Assembly: GCA_021736335.1 (NCBI GenBank)
Contig: JAIPGC010000007.1
Location: forward strand, 1 to 35,771
Origin: Acholeplasmataceae bacterium
GTDB lineage: Bacteria > Bacillota_I > Bacilli_A > Acholeplasmatales > Acholeplasmataceae
Length of the DNA: 35,771 nucleotides
Direction of reading: 5' to 3'
The position numbers and the translations under genes were made by a program. Of the stretch, positions 7,507 to 17,428 are shown piece by piece (the stretch's first letter is position 1; the number at the start of each line of letters is the position of its first letter). A model generated the notes under the pieces. The model worked only from the letters and a program-made list of their open reading frames with translations, made no database searches and was not told the DNA's origin.

Positions 7507-8190
7507 ATGTTTTCTGCACTTAAAAGAAGAATTTATCTATCCTTAACACTGGTTGTCTTGCTCTTTGGTGTATCACTGGTTGCAGTTTTTGCTTATTTCC
7601 AAACTCAAGAGCAACGAGGTATTATCATTCAAACTGGTGATTTTGAAGTTGAAGTATTTGCTTCATTTAGTGGGGTTGTAGTAGATTATAATAGCCCATA
7701 CTATAACAGAGAGACTGGAACACTCATCGTTAATGCCTATGATTCACTAAGTAGTAATTATGTAGGTAACCTTGAAATATCTGTTGAAATAACAGCTGTT
7801 GTTCCAGCAAGAATGAGAATGAAGCTTCAAGAACAGTGGACACTCACAAGAACTTATCTGGATCAAGATCCACTTTATCCAATTGCAGATGTTATAGAAG
7901 TCGTCTACAACTCAAATCATGGAGCTGGTTACTACCCATTCTCATTGTTAAAGATTCCACCAACATTTACACCAATTTATGATGTTGATGGATATGCTTA
8001 TATGAGTAGCATCATACCAAAGGGTGTAACTACAACATTTGATTTTATTCAATCAGGAGATCCTTACATTGTTAAGAATAATGAAGTATTTACAGAAACT
8101 TGCTTTCTATATATAGATTTAATGATTGATGTCGTACAAGCAAACAGATTTTCAGAAATCTGGGGTATTGATCCAAACTTTTATAATTAA
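7507..8190 (+). CDS. SipW-type signal-containing exported protein, second gene of the riboswitch operon
   Basis: 227 residues from ATG 7507, which follows the preceding stop by one base and is served by GGTGAGGTGG; a start 12 codons earlier would overlap the previous gene and add unlikely charged residues. The N-terminus MFSALKRRIYLSL leads into a hydrophobic segment (about 9-30) ending in VAVFAYFQTQEQRG, then IIIQTGDFEVEVFAS, a diverged version of the SipW-type junction with FAYF in place of FAWF. The mature part has many Tyr and Val and a YYPFSLLKIPP segment. No transmembrane helix follows. It is probably secreted and assembled together with its neighbours. Confidence 0.7.
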   Translation: MFSALKRRIYLSLTLVVLLFGVSLVAVFAYFQTQEQRGIIIQTGDFEVEVFASFSGVVVDYNSPYYNRETGTLIVNAYDSLSSNYVGNLEISVEITAVVPARMRMKLQEQWTLTRTYLDQDPLYPIADVIEVVYNSNHGAGYYPFSLLKIPPTFTPIYDVDGYAYMSSIIPKGVTTTFDFIQSGDPYIVKNNEVFTETCFLYIDLMIDVVQANRFSEIWGIDPNFYN

Positions 8191-8206
8191 GAAATGAGGT
8201 GAAGAC

Positions 8207-11200
8207 ATGAAAAGAATATGGATGAAAAAAATCGCATTGTTCTTTTTTGTCTTTGCTTCTATTTTTTTACTATCTGATTGGATAGGTTTTACTAACTCTC
8301 AGGGTTTCGATTATCAAGTTTCAAGTTCATGGCAAGGTCAGGACTTAGGTTTTACACCTCAGTTGGATGTTTCTTATGATAGTGAATATCGTCCATTTAG
8401 TGAAATCATCGAATCAGTTCTTTCAGTTGACAATACTAAAATATATGTCATCGAAGACGCATATGATTTATATCATTTATCTCAACTATCCAAAGGTGCA
8501 GATAAAAGTACATATCTGAGTTTGGATTACGTTCTTGGTGGAAACATAGACTACTATGATATCGTTCAACAAAATATTACTTATCGTTTTAGTCCAATTG
8601 GATTTGTCGAACCATTCTCTGGTACATTTGATGGACAGGGTTATGAAATAACAAATTTATTCTTCCATTCGATTTTATTTGAGGAAGATTACGATCTAAA
8701 CTATGCTGGATTAAGATATATATCCATGTTTTCAAAAGTAAGTAATACAGGAGTAGTTAAAAACCTAGGGTTAATTAATCCAATTATCATCCAACCAATC
8801 GAATGGGGAATCATGGATAATGTTTCATCATTAGTTGGAGCAAACTATGGACTTGTAGAAAATACTTATATGATTGATACACGTGGAAATGCGGCAGGAT
8901 TCAGTGTAGAAGGGCAATTTAGATTGTCAGGATTAGTATCAGTCAATCTTGGTACAATCTTAAATAGCTTTGTTGCATCTGCACACATCAGATCTAATGC
9001 TGTTGTCAATAATCTTTCTACAAGTGCTGTTGTCTACTCAAATACAGGAACACTTACGAATGTTTATTATGATGAGACTGTTTATGCTGATAGCAATGCT
9101 TTTACAGCTCCTGCTGTTGGTCTAGAAACTTTCGAATTTCAAGATAGTGCGAATTTTTCAAGTGATTGGTATTTTAATGATTCATATGAGTCACTAGCAG
9201 ACTTACCTAGTGAAATCTCACAAGTTACACTTGAAAACACATATCCAATATTACAGGGATTAACAGTGAACAATGGTATTTTAGAAATAGAAAATGCTGT
9301 TGATTTTGTCTATATGAATCAGTTGCTTCTTGTTTCAGGTTATTTTAGATCTAGTCATTATGAAATTATTGCTGATATTGACATGAACCGTGTTTCAAGA
9401 GAAGCTTATCAAGCTGCAAGTGTTGGATTTAATGGTACTTTATCATCATCATTAAGCACTCCATCTACACGCTTATATACAAGAGATACTAATCAAGGTG
9501 GAGATATTTTGTATCACACCATTCTTAATTTGAAAATAGAGTTTGCTTCTCAGGTCGGTAATTTTTCTAGTTATGCTTTATTCACATCATTTTTTGGTAC
9601 AATCGAAAATATCAATTTTGTGAATTATCAAATTACAACCACTGACCTAGAGGATCAAGTTCTAAAGACGAAAGTTCTAGTAGGTTCTATTGCAGGTCTT
9701 ATGAGTAATGGTCACATTGAAAATGTGCATGTTCACGGTGATATTAATGTAACAGAAACATCAACAGCCATGACAAAACTTTATGTTGGTGGTATTGTTG
9801 GTGAAGGCAGTGGAGCGCTTAATAAAGTCTCTACAAATGGCAATCTAACTCAAGGACTTCAATATCAAGCAACAAAAAATAACTACAGTTCAACTGGTGG
9901 TATCATTGGTTTATCAAATGGTATTTCTATAGATTTAGCTATTAACAATAATGTCATTATTGGTCAAGGATATCATGCAACAAATAGTTTAACTTACTAT
10001 ATTGGTGGCATCATTGGATATGGTAGAGTTAGAACAATGTCGAAGATAGTCAATCTTTCAAATGTTTATTCTAGTGATAGTGCTGGATATATTGGTACGA
10101 TTTATGCTGGTGGTATCATAGGCATGCAAACCAATCAAATGGGTTCAGTTTCACAGGTTTTCAATGATGGTGATATAGATGTTATTGAAAATCAAGTATT
10201 CAACATGACACTAGCTGGATACGGTTATGTCAATGGATTACTCAAAGATCTTGATTCTGAGTTTTCATTTTATAGTATCACTAATGCTGGAAGATTGAGA
10301 CTTGTTCAACCCAGTGGAACAACTTACTCTGAAACAGATTTAGGACTCATAACCGCAGATGTTTCTGGTGTCATCATTGCTGAAACAATTGATGCAGAAT
10401 TTTATGGGTTATTTAATGAAAGCAATTTTTCAATTGACCTCGCATTAATCAATCAATATGCAGGTGTACTCAATCTAAGAAATTCCAGTGAGTCAACAGT
10501 CATTCAGTCTTATAACACAGGAGATATCACTTTATCAAGTTTAAATGTATTGACACACTCAACGGTTAAGGTTTCTGGTAATGTCTTAGGACAAAATATG
10601 AGCCTAGAACAATTAAGAAATGAAGGAAATATTTCTATAGAATTTGATCATTTGACTACAGTTTCTTCTGGAAACTTTTATGTCTACGGTCTTTTTGAAG
10701 AAGTATCTCAAGATATGACTGCTGCCAATGGTTATAATGGTGGTAATATCTCAATCATTCAAGACTTAGCACCATCTGTTAACTACAATATATTTGCAAG
10801 TGGACTTGCTTATAGAAACTCAAACACAAATTATTATGCAGAACATCAAATAGATTCTACAAGCATCGATATTACTGATATTATTGGTTCAATGGATAAT
10901 TTTATCAATGATGGAGACATTCACATATTAGGATCATTTAATGGCACTACAAGAGCATCTGGTGCATTAATCATTAATGAATCTTCAATCACATCAGTTA
11001 CGAATCTAGGTGATATCATCAATCAAAATGATATATTGCTTGTCAATGGATTTGTTGAAGCTGCAGGTATCGTTGATTTGATGATTGGTCAATATGCTCG
11101 CATCAAAGACTCTGCTAATTATGGTACGATTACTGCCGTATCTTCTAATGCCAATGGGTATCTTCAAGCAGCAGGTATTGCAGTTAGAAATGACCGATTA

Positions 11201-14200
11201 GAAAATGGTAATTTGGTATCAACAGGGACAAATCACAAATATCAAAAGATATTATTTAGCATCAACTATGGTGATATCTATGCCTATAGCCAAGTTGATG
11301 AATCATTATATACAATTTCAAATGAAACACATTCAAAAGCATCTGGTATTTTTGGTCAAGGTTTATTGAGTGTCGTTGATGTTATCAATTATGGCAATGT
11401 CTACTCCAAATATTTAGCGAGTGGTATTTTTGGTTTTATCTCCTTAAATACGTTTGGGTCAATTTCTGCAAATCAAGTTTATATTGCAAATGCCATTAAT
11501 TATGGAAAAATTAGAGCTATTTCGTCATACAATGGTTCATTTACCATTGATATGAATGTTTTCCCATCAGTCATGCCTTATAATGCTTTTGGCACATTCA
11601 TTGGTAAATTCCATACCGGAGTATCCACATGGGAATTCCTTTCTAATTCTACAACAGCAGTCTATCCAATTGACTTAATCAATTTTGGATATTATGCTAA
11701 TTTTGATAGTCTAGGCAATTTATTAGGTAATTCACCAACCATTACACTGGATCCACATCTAACTGAAAATGCTGAAGGTGCTGAATTGCTATTATTCATT
11801 CTTAACCAAATGTCAACCACTAATCCTGATGACACATCGGTCGCACCATTTAGATTATTCCAGCTTGGGGATTTTCCTCATATCGCTGATTATGGTAAAG
11901 ATATCACTTCTTATACACTAGATGATACAGCTACTGGTATATTTAATGAATTATTTATATTCAGAAAACCCCCAGTAAGCTTTTTTGGAACTGATCAATA
12001 TTTAAGAAATTATTTCACTTATTTACCAAGAGACAAGGCTAGTGATCCATTACTTGCTAAATTAGAAGCAGATACAAGTGATTATTTCTTTGGCATTTAT
12101 GTCTTAGCAAGTAGTAGTGGTGTAGGAAATGGTATCTATATTCCTGATCATATGGATTTAGATGCTTTAAATCCTCAAATTCTTAATGGTGAGCCAGATC
12201 TAACATGGTTAGGTGTAGATACAGATCCAGATAGTGTGATCTATAAGCTCACTGTTGGCATGCGTCAAATTAAAAGAACATACGCAACAACTATTTATGA
12301 CCTTGAGGTTTTACAAGTTGATGCTTTTGGTGATCCAATTGAAGATGGACTGGTTCTAAAGAAACCTGTTATTGATGAGGAAAGAGGACTAATAACATAT
12401 TACTTACCAAGTAATGCTACTATTTTATCTGGAACCACATCTCAACAAGTTACAGCATATAGTTATGTTGAAGCAGCAGAAGGTATTGGTACAAAGGTAC
12501 CTGATACATTTGAAAATAATGAATGGTCTTATAAATGGGTAGGTGACTTTAAAAAGGTTGGCGAAGATTATGTTCCTATAGGACCATATAATACAACTGG
12601 TATATTTAATGTCACCTGGAGAGATTATACGGAATTCATTTCTAGTAAAAATAGAAGTGACTCTGTATCAAGTGCAGTTTATGATCGATACTTACAAGAA
12701 ACAGGCGCGAGTCTTACTTATGTGCATGTTCATTTACCACATATCAAAGAATATACGACACTTAATAATTATTGGTGGAGACAAACTGGTTATGTTGTGA
12801 GTTCTTCACAAAGTGCAGCAGCTGGTTATGGTGCTTATAAGATTATTGTACCTACATATCCGCCTAGTTATCCTGTTGTTTATGAATATGTCGGACCTAG
12901 TACTGAACTGGTTACTTATGTTTTAACCAATGTTGAAGGTGGCGGAACAATGACCATCTATGATGATCCAGGTGTTTATTTTCAGGCTCATCTTGATGAT
13001 ACAACCTACACGATTGCATCTGGTGCAACTTTCTATGATGATGGTTCTCCAATGCTTGAATCAGCAACAATTCCATTATCTTATGGTATTTATGATGCTA
13101 TTTATGATGGCACAACTTTTGAATTAATTGACAGTGTTGAAAGTCATTATGGTAGTGTGAGAGTGTTTTCTTCAAATTACGATGAACTTAATCCTTCTAC
13201 TTACAAGGATTATCAAATCAGAATTATTCGTACAGCAGATCAGAGTTTGACTGCTTTGGATTTACTCTATGTTAATGGTGTAAGTGCATTGCCTACTATT
13301 GTCGATTTTAGAAACGTAACTTCAACTGAAATGATTCATTACAAATCAGATGGTGTCAATGGTATCATGACATTTACCTATGAAACATTAAATATTGCCA
13401 ATGAATACAATGTTTTACCGATTTTATCCTTATTTGATAATAATACGAGCGTAAAGATGCACACATCCTTGTACAGGTTAAGTCAAGGTATTGTTACAAC
13501 ATCAGGAGCATTTAACAACCAATTTGGTACTTGGAGTGATGGTACAGTTACTGTAGAATTTGAAGTGACGAATCTTCTTCCAAGTGGATCTTACCGGATG
13601 GAACTTGAATTGGTCACAGGCGAGACTGCAATCATTTATTTTGACAAAATTGAAAGTGCTGATGGTTTCTTGATCAATATTGAATATGATGGAGATATTT
13701 TAGAACCAACAGCTAATCAAATCAGTTCAACAATTCCATTTGGTATCTATTATATGCCAAGTGATGAGACAACTGAAATTGTCAACTTTACCAATTTATC
13801 AACGTTAAGTAACATATTTTATGAAGATTTAACAGGTGCATCACTACCTGATTATTTAACCGATATTGAAGTATCACCATTCTCGACTTTGATATCTATG
13901 GATTTAGATATTACAATGATTGATAGTTATCGTCATCAATATGATATTACTTACTATTTAGAAGCAGAAGATGGAACGCCTTTTACGTATACACATATCT
14001 TATCAGAGGCGATTGTTTCTGCAACACCACAGCACATTTACCAAAATGGTGGTGAGGTCGATTTACCATTTGCATATTTGACTGTTTTATATTCTGAATC
14101 ACCGACAGTTCGTGTTGAATTTGATTTTGAAGATGTCTATTTTCCTTCAAATGATGCAATGGTTATGAGTTCTTCATTTACTCCAGAAAATGGTGGTGCG

Positions 14201-15691
14201 ATGGCTGTAGAAGATGAAGATTATTATATCACGATATTGTCTTCACTAGGCTATGAAGTTGACTTTAATAAGGATACTCCAATTGGTTATTATGATATTG
14301 ATTCTTCATATAGTTCAACAACATTTATATGGGGACAAAATTTAACTTGGGCTTTCACATTTGATTCGATTACCGTCAGAAAAGTCAAGAATGATGATAG
14401 TCATTTGAATAATGTTTATTTCGTATCTGATACCGTATTTTCAGGGTTTGATACCATCGTTGATATTGCAGAAATTACATCCTTAACCTACATCGGTTAT
14501 TTGCAATATCCTGAAACTAGATTGATGTCAGTCCTTCCGACTACAGGTATTTATTATGGTGACTATTTTGAATACACCACTTACTGGATTATCGGTCAGG
14601 TTCAAAAGACTAATTTAAGTGCATATTTACCAACATTTGTTTTACCTGATGGATCAATCATTAGACGAGTGACTGATTTGGTTAATGTTGGCTATGAATT
14701 TCAATCTGAGCAATTATCAGCAGATTTCACACCACTTGGTGAATCATTTAACTTTGTTCAATACCGTGTGTATGCACAAGACTACGATGAGTATCCTACA
14801 CATTATACAGATTACTTCATTGCTATACAGGACGTCACTAATAATATCAAGCTCAATTTGACAGTTGTTAATGATACAGATCTTGAGCTCGATAAAGTAT
14901 TTGTTAAGATCAATGTATGCCAAATGGGTGATGATTATACTGAAGAGTGTGCTTTTCAAGATATTATGATTTCTATGTCAGTTTTTGCATATTATCAAGC
15001 TGATACGGATACATATACAAATAGTCAATTTCAAACAACAATGTATGGAACCTATATGGTCTATGTTGATTTACCTGTTGGATATTCATTTTCAGTATCC
15101 GTTCAACAAGTCACAATTGATGGTAGTGCATTCTTCTTTGAAGATTCAATATTACCAAGAAAATATTATGTTACAGTTACAATCATCGAAGAACCAGCAG
15201 TTGTTGATTGGGCACATCAAGAAAATTACAATTATACACCTCAGATCAATCCACTTAATTTAAGTAAAACTTATGTTGCAGGTGAAAAATTCACTTATGG
15301 TGGCGTGACATGGATGGTTCAAGAAGGTTATACATATTTATATCAAGTTGCTACACCTCCAGGAACTCAAGGTGTCTCTCTTGGCTTGCGTGATGTAAGT
15401 GATATCTATAGCACTGTTTCTACTTATATGATTGGTGATACGGTTTTAATGGGAGCAACTTACTATGAAGCAAGAGCCAATGATTTATTTGATGTTGAAC
15501 CAAATCTTGCTAATGTCCTTTTAGGTCAATGGTTTGAGATTTCCGATTTCTGGTTGAATTATAATGTTTATGAAACAGGAGATATTGTTGAATATAACTC
15601 TATCTTATACATAGCGAACTTCCAAAATCAAAATTTAATTCCTCTTGATCATTCGGGTGTTGGTGAAGCATGGAGTGTTTATACCCCATGA
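8207..15691 (+). CDS. Giant exported beta-helix/adhesin-like protein with C-terminal carbohydrate-binding-like modules
   Basis: 2494 residues. A signal sequence or anchor is at about 8-23 after MKRIWMKK. From about 75 to 1130 the protein has GLUG-like and beta-helix repeats: FSGTFDGQGYEITNLF, VGGIVG, GGIIG, and a recurring NxGxI turn (NGGNISI, NDGDIHI, NYGTITA, NYGDIYA, NYGNVYS, NYGKIRA). Residues about 1190-2340 are Tyr/Thr/Asp-rich beta modules without a recognised family. The C-terminus has three related modules (about 2349-2396, 2397-2445, 2446-2494) with GDTVLMGATYYEA and GDIVEYNSILYIA motifs and a closing Trp, like ChtBD3/CBM5-12 modules. There is no LPXTG and no C-terminal membrane helix. 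The RBS is GAGGTG and a strong terminator follows. Likely a c-di-GMP-controlled adhesin or matrix protein; binding specificity is unknown. Confidence 0.82.
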   Translation: MKRIWMKKIALFFFVFASIFLLSDWIGFTNSQGFDYQVSSSWQGQDLGFTPQLDVSYDSEYRPFSEIIESVLSVDNTKIYVIEDAYDLYHLSQLSKGADKSTYLSLDYVLGGNIDYYDIVQQNITYRFSPIGFVEPFSGTFDGQGYEITNLFFHSILFEEDYDLNYAGLRYISMFSKVSNTGVVKNLGLINPIIIQPIEWGIMDNVSSLVGANYGLVENTYMIDTRGNAAGFSVEGQFRLSGLVSVNLGTILNSFVASAHIRSNAVVNNLSTSAVVYSNTGTLTNVYYDETVYADSNAFTAPAVGLETFEFQDSANFSSDWYFNDSYESLADLPSEISQVTLENTYPILQGLTVNNGILEIENAVDFVYMNQLLLVSGYFRSSHYEIIADIDMNRVSREAYQAASVGFNGTLSSSLSTPSTRLYTRDTNQGGDILYHTILNLKIEFASQVGNFSSYALFTSFFGTIENINFVNYQITTTDLEDQVLKTKVLVGSIAGLMSNGHIENVHVHGDINVTETSTAMTKLYVGGIVGEGSGALNKVSTNGNLTQGLQYQATKNNYSSTGGIIGLSNGISIDLAINNNVIIGQGYHATNSLTYYIGGIIGYGRVRTMSKIVNLSNVYSSDSAGYIGTIYAGGIIGMQTNQMGSVSQVFNDGDIDVIENQVFNMTLAGYGYVNGLLKDLDSEFSFYSITNAGRLRLVQPSGTTYSETDLGLITADVSGVIIAETIDAEFYGLFNESNFSIDLALINQYAGVLNLRNSSESTVIQSYNTGDITLSSLNVLTHSTVKVSGNVLGQNMSLEQLRNEGNISIEFDHLTTVSSGNFYVYGLFEEVSQDMTAANGYNGGNISIIQDLAPSVNYNIFASGLAYRNSNTNYYAEHQIDSTSIDITDIIGSMDNFINDGDIHILGSFNGTTRASGALIINESSITSVTNLGDIINQNDILLVNGFVEAAGIVDLMIGQYARIKDSANYGTITAVSSNANGYLQAAGIAVRNDRLENGNLVSTGTNHKYQKILFSINYGDIYAYSQVDESLYTISNETHSKASGIFGQGLLSVVDVINYGNVYSKYLASGIFGFISLNTFGSISANQVYIANAINYGKIRAISSYNGSFTIDMNVFPSVMPYNAFGTFIGKFHTGVSTWEFLSNSTTAVYPIDLINFGYYANFDSLGNLLGNSPTITLDPHLTENAEGAELLLFILNQMSTTNPDDTSVAPFRLFQLGDFPHIADYGKDITSYTLDDTATGIFNELFIFRKPPVSFFGTDQYLRNYFTYLPRDKASDPLLAKLEADTSDYFFGIYVLASSSGVGNGIYIPDHMDLDALNPQILNGEPDLTWLGVDTDPDSVIYKLTVGMRQIKRTYATTIYDLEVLQVDAFGDPIEDGLVLKKPVIDEERGLITYYLPSNATILSGTTSQQVTAYSYVEAAEGIGTKVPDTFENNEWSYKWVGDFKKVGEDYVPIGPYNTTGIFNVTWRDYTEFISSKNRSDSVSSAVYDRYLQETGASLTYVHVHLPHIKEYTTLNNYWWRQTGYVVSSSQSAAAGYGAYKIIVPTYPPSYPVVYEYVGPSTELVTYVLTNVEGGGTMTIYDDPGVYFQAHLDDTTYTIASGATFYDDGSPMLESATIPLSYGIYDAIYDGTTFELIDSVESHYGSVRVFSSNYDELNPSTYKDYQIRIIRTADQSLTALDLLYVNGVSALPTIVDFRNVTSTEMIHYKSDGVNGIMTFTYETLNIANEYNVLPILSLFDNNTSVKMHTSLYRLSQGIVTTSGAFNNQFGTWSDGTVTVEFEVTNLLPSGSYRMELELVTGETAIIYFDKIESADGFLINIEYDGDILEPTANQISSTIPFGIYYMPSDETTEIVNFTNLSTLSNIFYEDLTGASLPDYLTDIEVSPFSTLISMDLDITMIDSYRHQYDITYYLEAEDGTPFTYTHILSEAIVSATPQHIYQNGGEVDLPFAYLTVLYSESPTVRVEFDFEDVYFPSNDAMVMSSSFTPENGGAMAVEDEDYYITILSSLGYEVDFNKDTPIGYYDIDSSYSSTTFIWGQNLTWAFTFDSITVRKVKNDDSHLNNVYFVSDTVFSGFDTIVDIAEITSLTYIGYLQYPETRLMSVLPTTGIYYGDYFEYTTYWIIGQVQKTNLSAYLPTFVLPDGSIIRRVTDLVNVGYEFQSEQLSADFTPLGESFNFVQYRVYAQDYDEYPTHYTDYFIAIQDVTNNIKLNLTVVNDTDLELDKVFVKINVCQMGDDYTEECAFQDIMISMSVFAYYQADTDTYTNSQFQTTMYGTYMVYVDLPVGYSFSVSVQQVTIDGSAFFFEDSILPRKYYVTVTIIEEPAVVDWAHQENYNYTPQINPLNLSKTYVAGEKFTYGGVTWMVQEGYTYLYQVATPPGTQGVSLGLRDVSDIYSTVSTYMIGDTVLMGATYYEARANDLFDVEPNLANVLLGQWFEISDFWLNYNVYETGDIVEYNSILYIANFQNQNLIPLDHSGVGEAWSVYTP
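15251..15688 (+). repeat. Three tandem CBM5/12-like modules encoded at the end of the giant gene
   Basis: Three about 45-50-residue units share the plan Y-x-x-G-(D/E)-x-(V/F)-x-Y/M-x-G/S-x-x-(Y/W), then a variable loop and, in the last two, a Trp. The first unit (GEKFTYGGVTWMVQEG) is the most diverged. The similarity is visible in protein, not at the DNA level. Confidence 0.6.
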
Positions 15692-15710
15692 GAAGCGTAA
15701 ATTAAATATA

Positions 15711-15739
15711 AAAAAGTAGCCTAATAGCTACTTTTTTTT
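15711..15739. terminator. Bidirectional intrinsic terminator
   Basis: GTAGC (15716-15720) and GCTAC (15727-15731) form the stem, with an A-run before and T8 after it. It ends the giant-protein operon on the plus strand and, read in reverse, the ABC-2 exporter operon on the minus strand. Confidence 0.88.
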
Positions 15740-15759
15740 CTACATAAAACATGTTTAGA

Positions 15760-15957
15760 CTAGTTAGATAGAATCAGAATACCACCTATAATACCAGCTA
15801 AACCAAACACTAAAATCAAAATGTTGTATCCTGTTTTTCCCATCATTTTAATGATTATTTTTGATTTCGCATTATTGTATAAGAATGGGAATTGCAAAAG
15901 TAAACCTGCTAAACAAAATACACCGTAAGCAATTAAAAAACCACCCAATATTTCCAT
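15760..15957 (-). CDS. Small two-helix membrane protein of the ABC-2 exporter operon
   Basis: 65 residues with two hydrophobic helices (about 4-26 and 44-63) joined by a basic loop NNAKSKIIIKMMGKTG. The start has a strong AGGAGG ribosome binding site. The gene follows the second permease by 9 bases and is the last before the shared terminator. No family recognised; its place suggests an accessory membrane subunit or a resistance-linked small protein. Confidence 0.7.
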   Translation of the reverse strand: MEILGGFLIAYGVFCLAGLLLQFPFLYNNAKSKIIIKMMGKTGYNILILVFGLAGIIGGILILSN

Positions 15958-15966
15958 TTTTTCCTC

Positions 15967-16683
15967 CTATATATTGACTCTTTTTGCGTAGAGTTTGAAT
16001 AATAAATAACCAAATAATGTATTAACAATAACACCGATTAAGAAGTAAATCCAAGTAGAATTTATGAAAAATGATATTGGTAAAAGCTGCATGGATATAA
16101 TTCTAACTGGCCAGAAACCTGGTAGAAGACCTAGTAGCAATTCTGTCCAATTGCTAATAAACAATGCAGCAATTGGTGCTAATAATATGATACCAGACAA
16201 TTTCATAACAACAAATCCTTCAACTTTATTACTGGCAAATGAGTTTACAATCAGTGCAAGAAGAGGTCCTTGCATTGGAGCAAGCAAGATAATAAATAAG
16301 AGATCAAAGAAGCTTGAAGTCTCTAAGAAACCAGTGAGTATGATGAGTATTAATGTCGTTATAAGGCCAAATATGTAACTGATTGCTAATTTGATAAAGA
16401 TATATGATCTGACCTTGATTGGAGTTATTTTGAGTGATAATAAGACGAAATCATCTTGATCATCAAGGAGCGTAAATCCAGTAATTGCACCGTATAAGAA
16501 GCTGTTCATCAAAATAAAGAATGTCACAACGATATTCGCAGCTAATTCACTCTCCATATCTCTTAAATACGGAATAAGAAAGGTAGCAACAATCACCATA
16601 AGCGCTGAAAAGAAAACAAAGAAGAAATACATTTTATCTCTTAATATGTTTTTTAACTCATGTTTTAATATTCTTTTAAACAT
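15967..16683 (-). CDS. ABC-2 type transporter permease (second permease)
   Basis: 238 residues from ATG 16683, which lies 4 bases after the stop of the upstream permease and behind GGGGTG; a GTG five codons earlier overlaps that gene and is less likely. The N-terminus MFKRILKHELKNILRDKMYF is typical of ABC-2 permeases, with a cytoplasmic amphipathic helix before TM1. About six transmembrane helices follow. A polar loop with DDQDDFVLLSLKITP connects two of them, a feature often seen in this family. It works with the ATPase at 17418-18278 and the permease at 16688-17428, probably as a heterodimer. Substrate unknown. Confidence 0.82.
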   Translation of the reverse strand: MFKRILKHELKNILRDKMYFFFVFFSALMVIVATFLIPYLRDMESELAANIVVTFFILMNSFLYGAITGFTLLDDQDDFVLLSLKITPIKVRSYIFIKLAISYIFGLITTLILIILTGFLETSSFFDLLFIILLAPMQGPLLALIVNSFASNKVEGFVVMKLSGIILLAPIAALFISNWTELLLGLLPGFWPVRIISMQLLPISFFINSTWIYFLIGVIVNTLFGYLLFKLYAKRVNI

Positions 16684-16687
16684 GTCA

Positions 16688-17428
16688 TCACACCCCACTT
16701 TGCTTTACTGCATATTCCTTAAATTTAGGTAATATGTAGAAGAAGTATCCGAGTGTTCCCATGATTAGAAGAGCTGCTAAGCTGATATAAAATTTAGCCT
16801 CAATTGGAGCACCAAAACCTACTTCAATCAGTTTTATGGTAGCTTGTGTTGGAAGGATTAAAAATATATATTCCCATACTTCGCCTTTGAATACTACATT
16901 AAATGTGTTGAGGATACTAGGCGTTGCAAATATGAACATATAGGTCATGACACCAACGAGCATGGAAGTGAAATCTTTTCCGTGAAATGAAAAGACAAAT
17001 CCAAGCAAGCTATGAAAGAATACCGATATAACAAGAGCAAGAAGAATAAGCAACCAATTGATTTGTACGTCACGTACGAAGTAGAAGACAGCAACAATCA
17101 GTAAGGATGATAAAACAGTATGAATGGTATTGGCAATCGTTTTCGATAAGATTAAATCTCTATTGGAAACTGGTGTAACGAGCATCGTTGAAAATGTTGA
17201 CTCAGTTTTTTCAAAAAACATGATAGCTCCAATAAAGATCACAGACATCATGGATGCATCAATAACTATGACCATCGGTAGTAATTGAGAAAGTAGACCA
17301 TCATCATCAATGAAATAAAGGAGTAGAAACCAGACTACAGCTACAACAAAACTAATGGTTGTCACATTATATTTGTTTAAGCGTTGCAGTTCTCCTTTGA
17401 TGAGGATTAAAAGTTTGTTATGCTTCAT
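16688..17428 (-). CDS. ABC-2 type transporter permease (first permease)
   Basis: 246 residues, six predicted transmembrane helices. The N-terminus MKHNKLLILIKGELQRLNKYNV is the amphipathic entry helix common in ABC-2 exporters, and the stretch FFEKTESTFSTMLVTPVSNRDLILSK is the canonical cytoplasmic loop of the family (E-x-x-x-x-T-x-x-x-L-x-T-P). The start overlaps the end of the ATPase gene by 11 bases, indicating translational coupling. Exporter with unknown substrate. Confidence 0.85.
   Translation of the reverse strand: MKHNKLLILIKGELQRLNKYNVTTISFVVAVVWFLLLYFIDDDGLLSQLLPMVIVIDASMMSVIFIGAIMFFEKTESTFSTMLVTPVSNRDLILSKTIANTIHTVLSSLLIVAVFYFVRDVQINWLLILLALVISVFFHSLLGFVFSFHGKDFTSMLVGVMTYMFIFATPSILNTFNVVFKGEVWEYIFLILPTQATIKLIEVGFGAPIEAKFYISLAALLIMGTLGYFFYILPKFKEYAVKQSGV

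Noticed and set aside
6840-15691. Type IV pili or fimbriae under c-di-GMP control
   Set aside because: No prepilin peptidase motif, PilB/PilC-like gene or G-F-x-x-x-E prepilin signal is present; the signals are of SipW type.
16064-16378. Antisense open frames within the ABC-2 permease and similar long frames opposite other genes
   Set aside because: They lack RBSs and family resemblance, and arise from the codon structure of the real genes.
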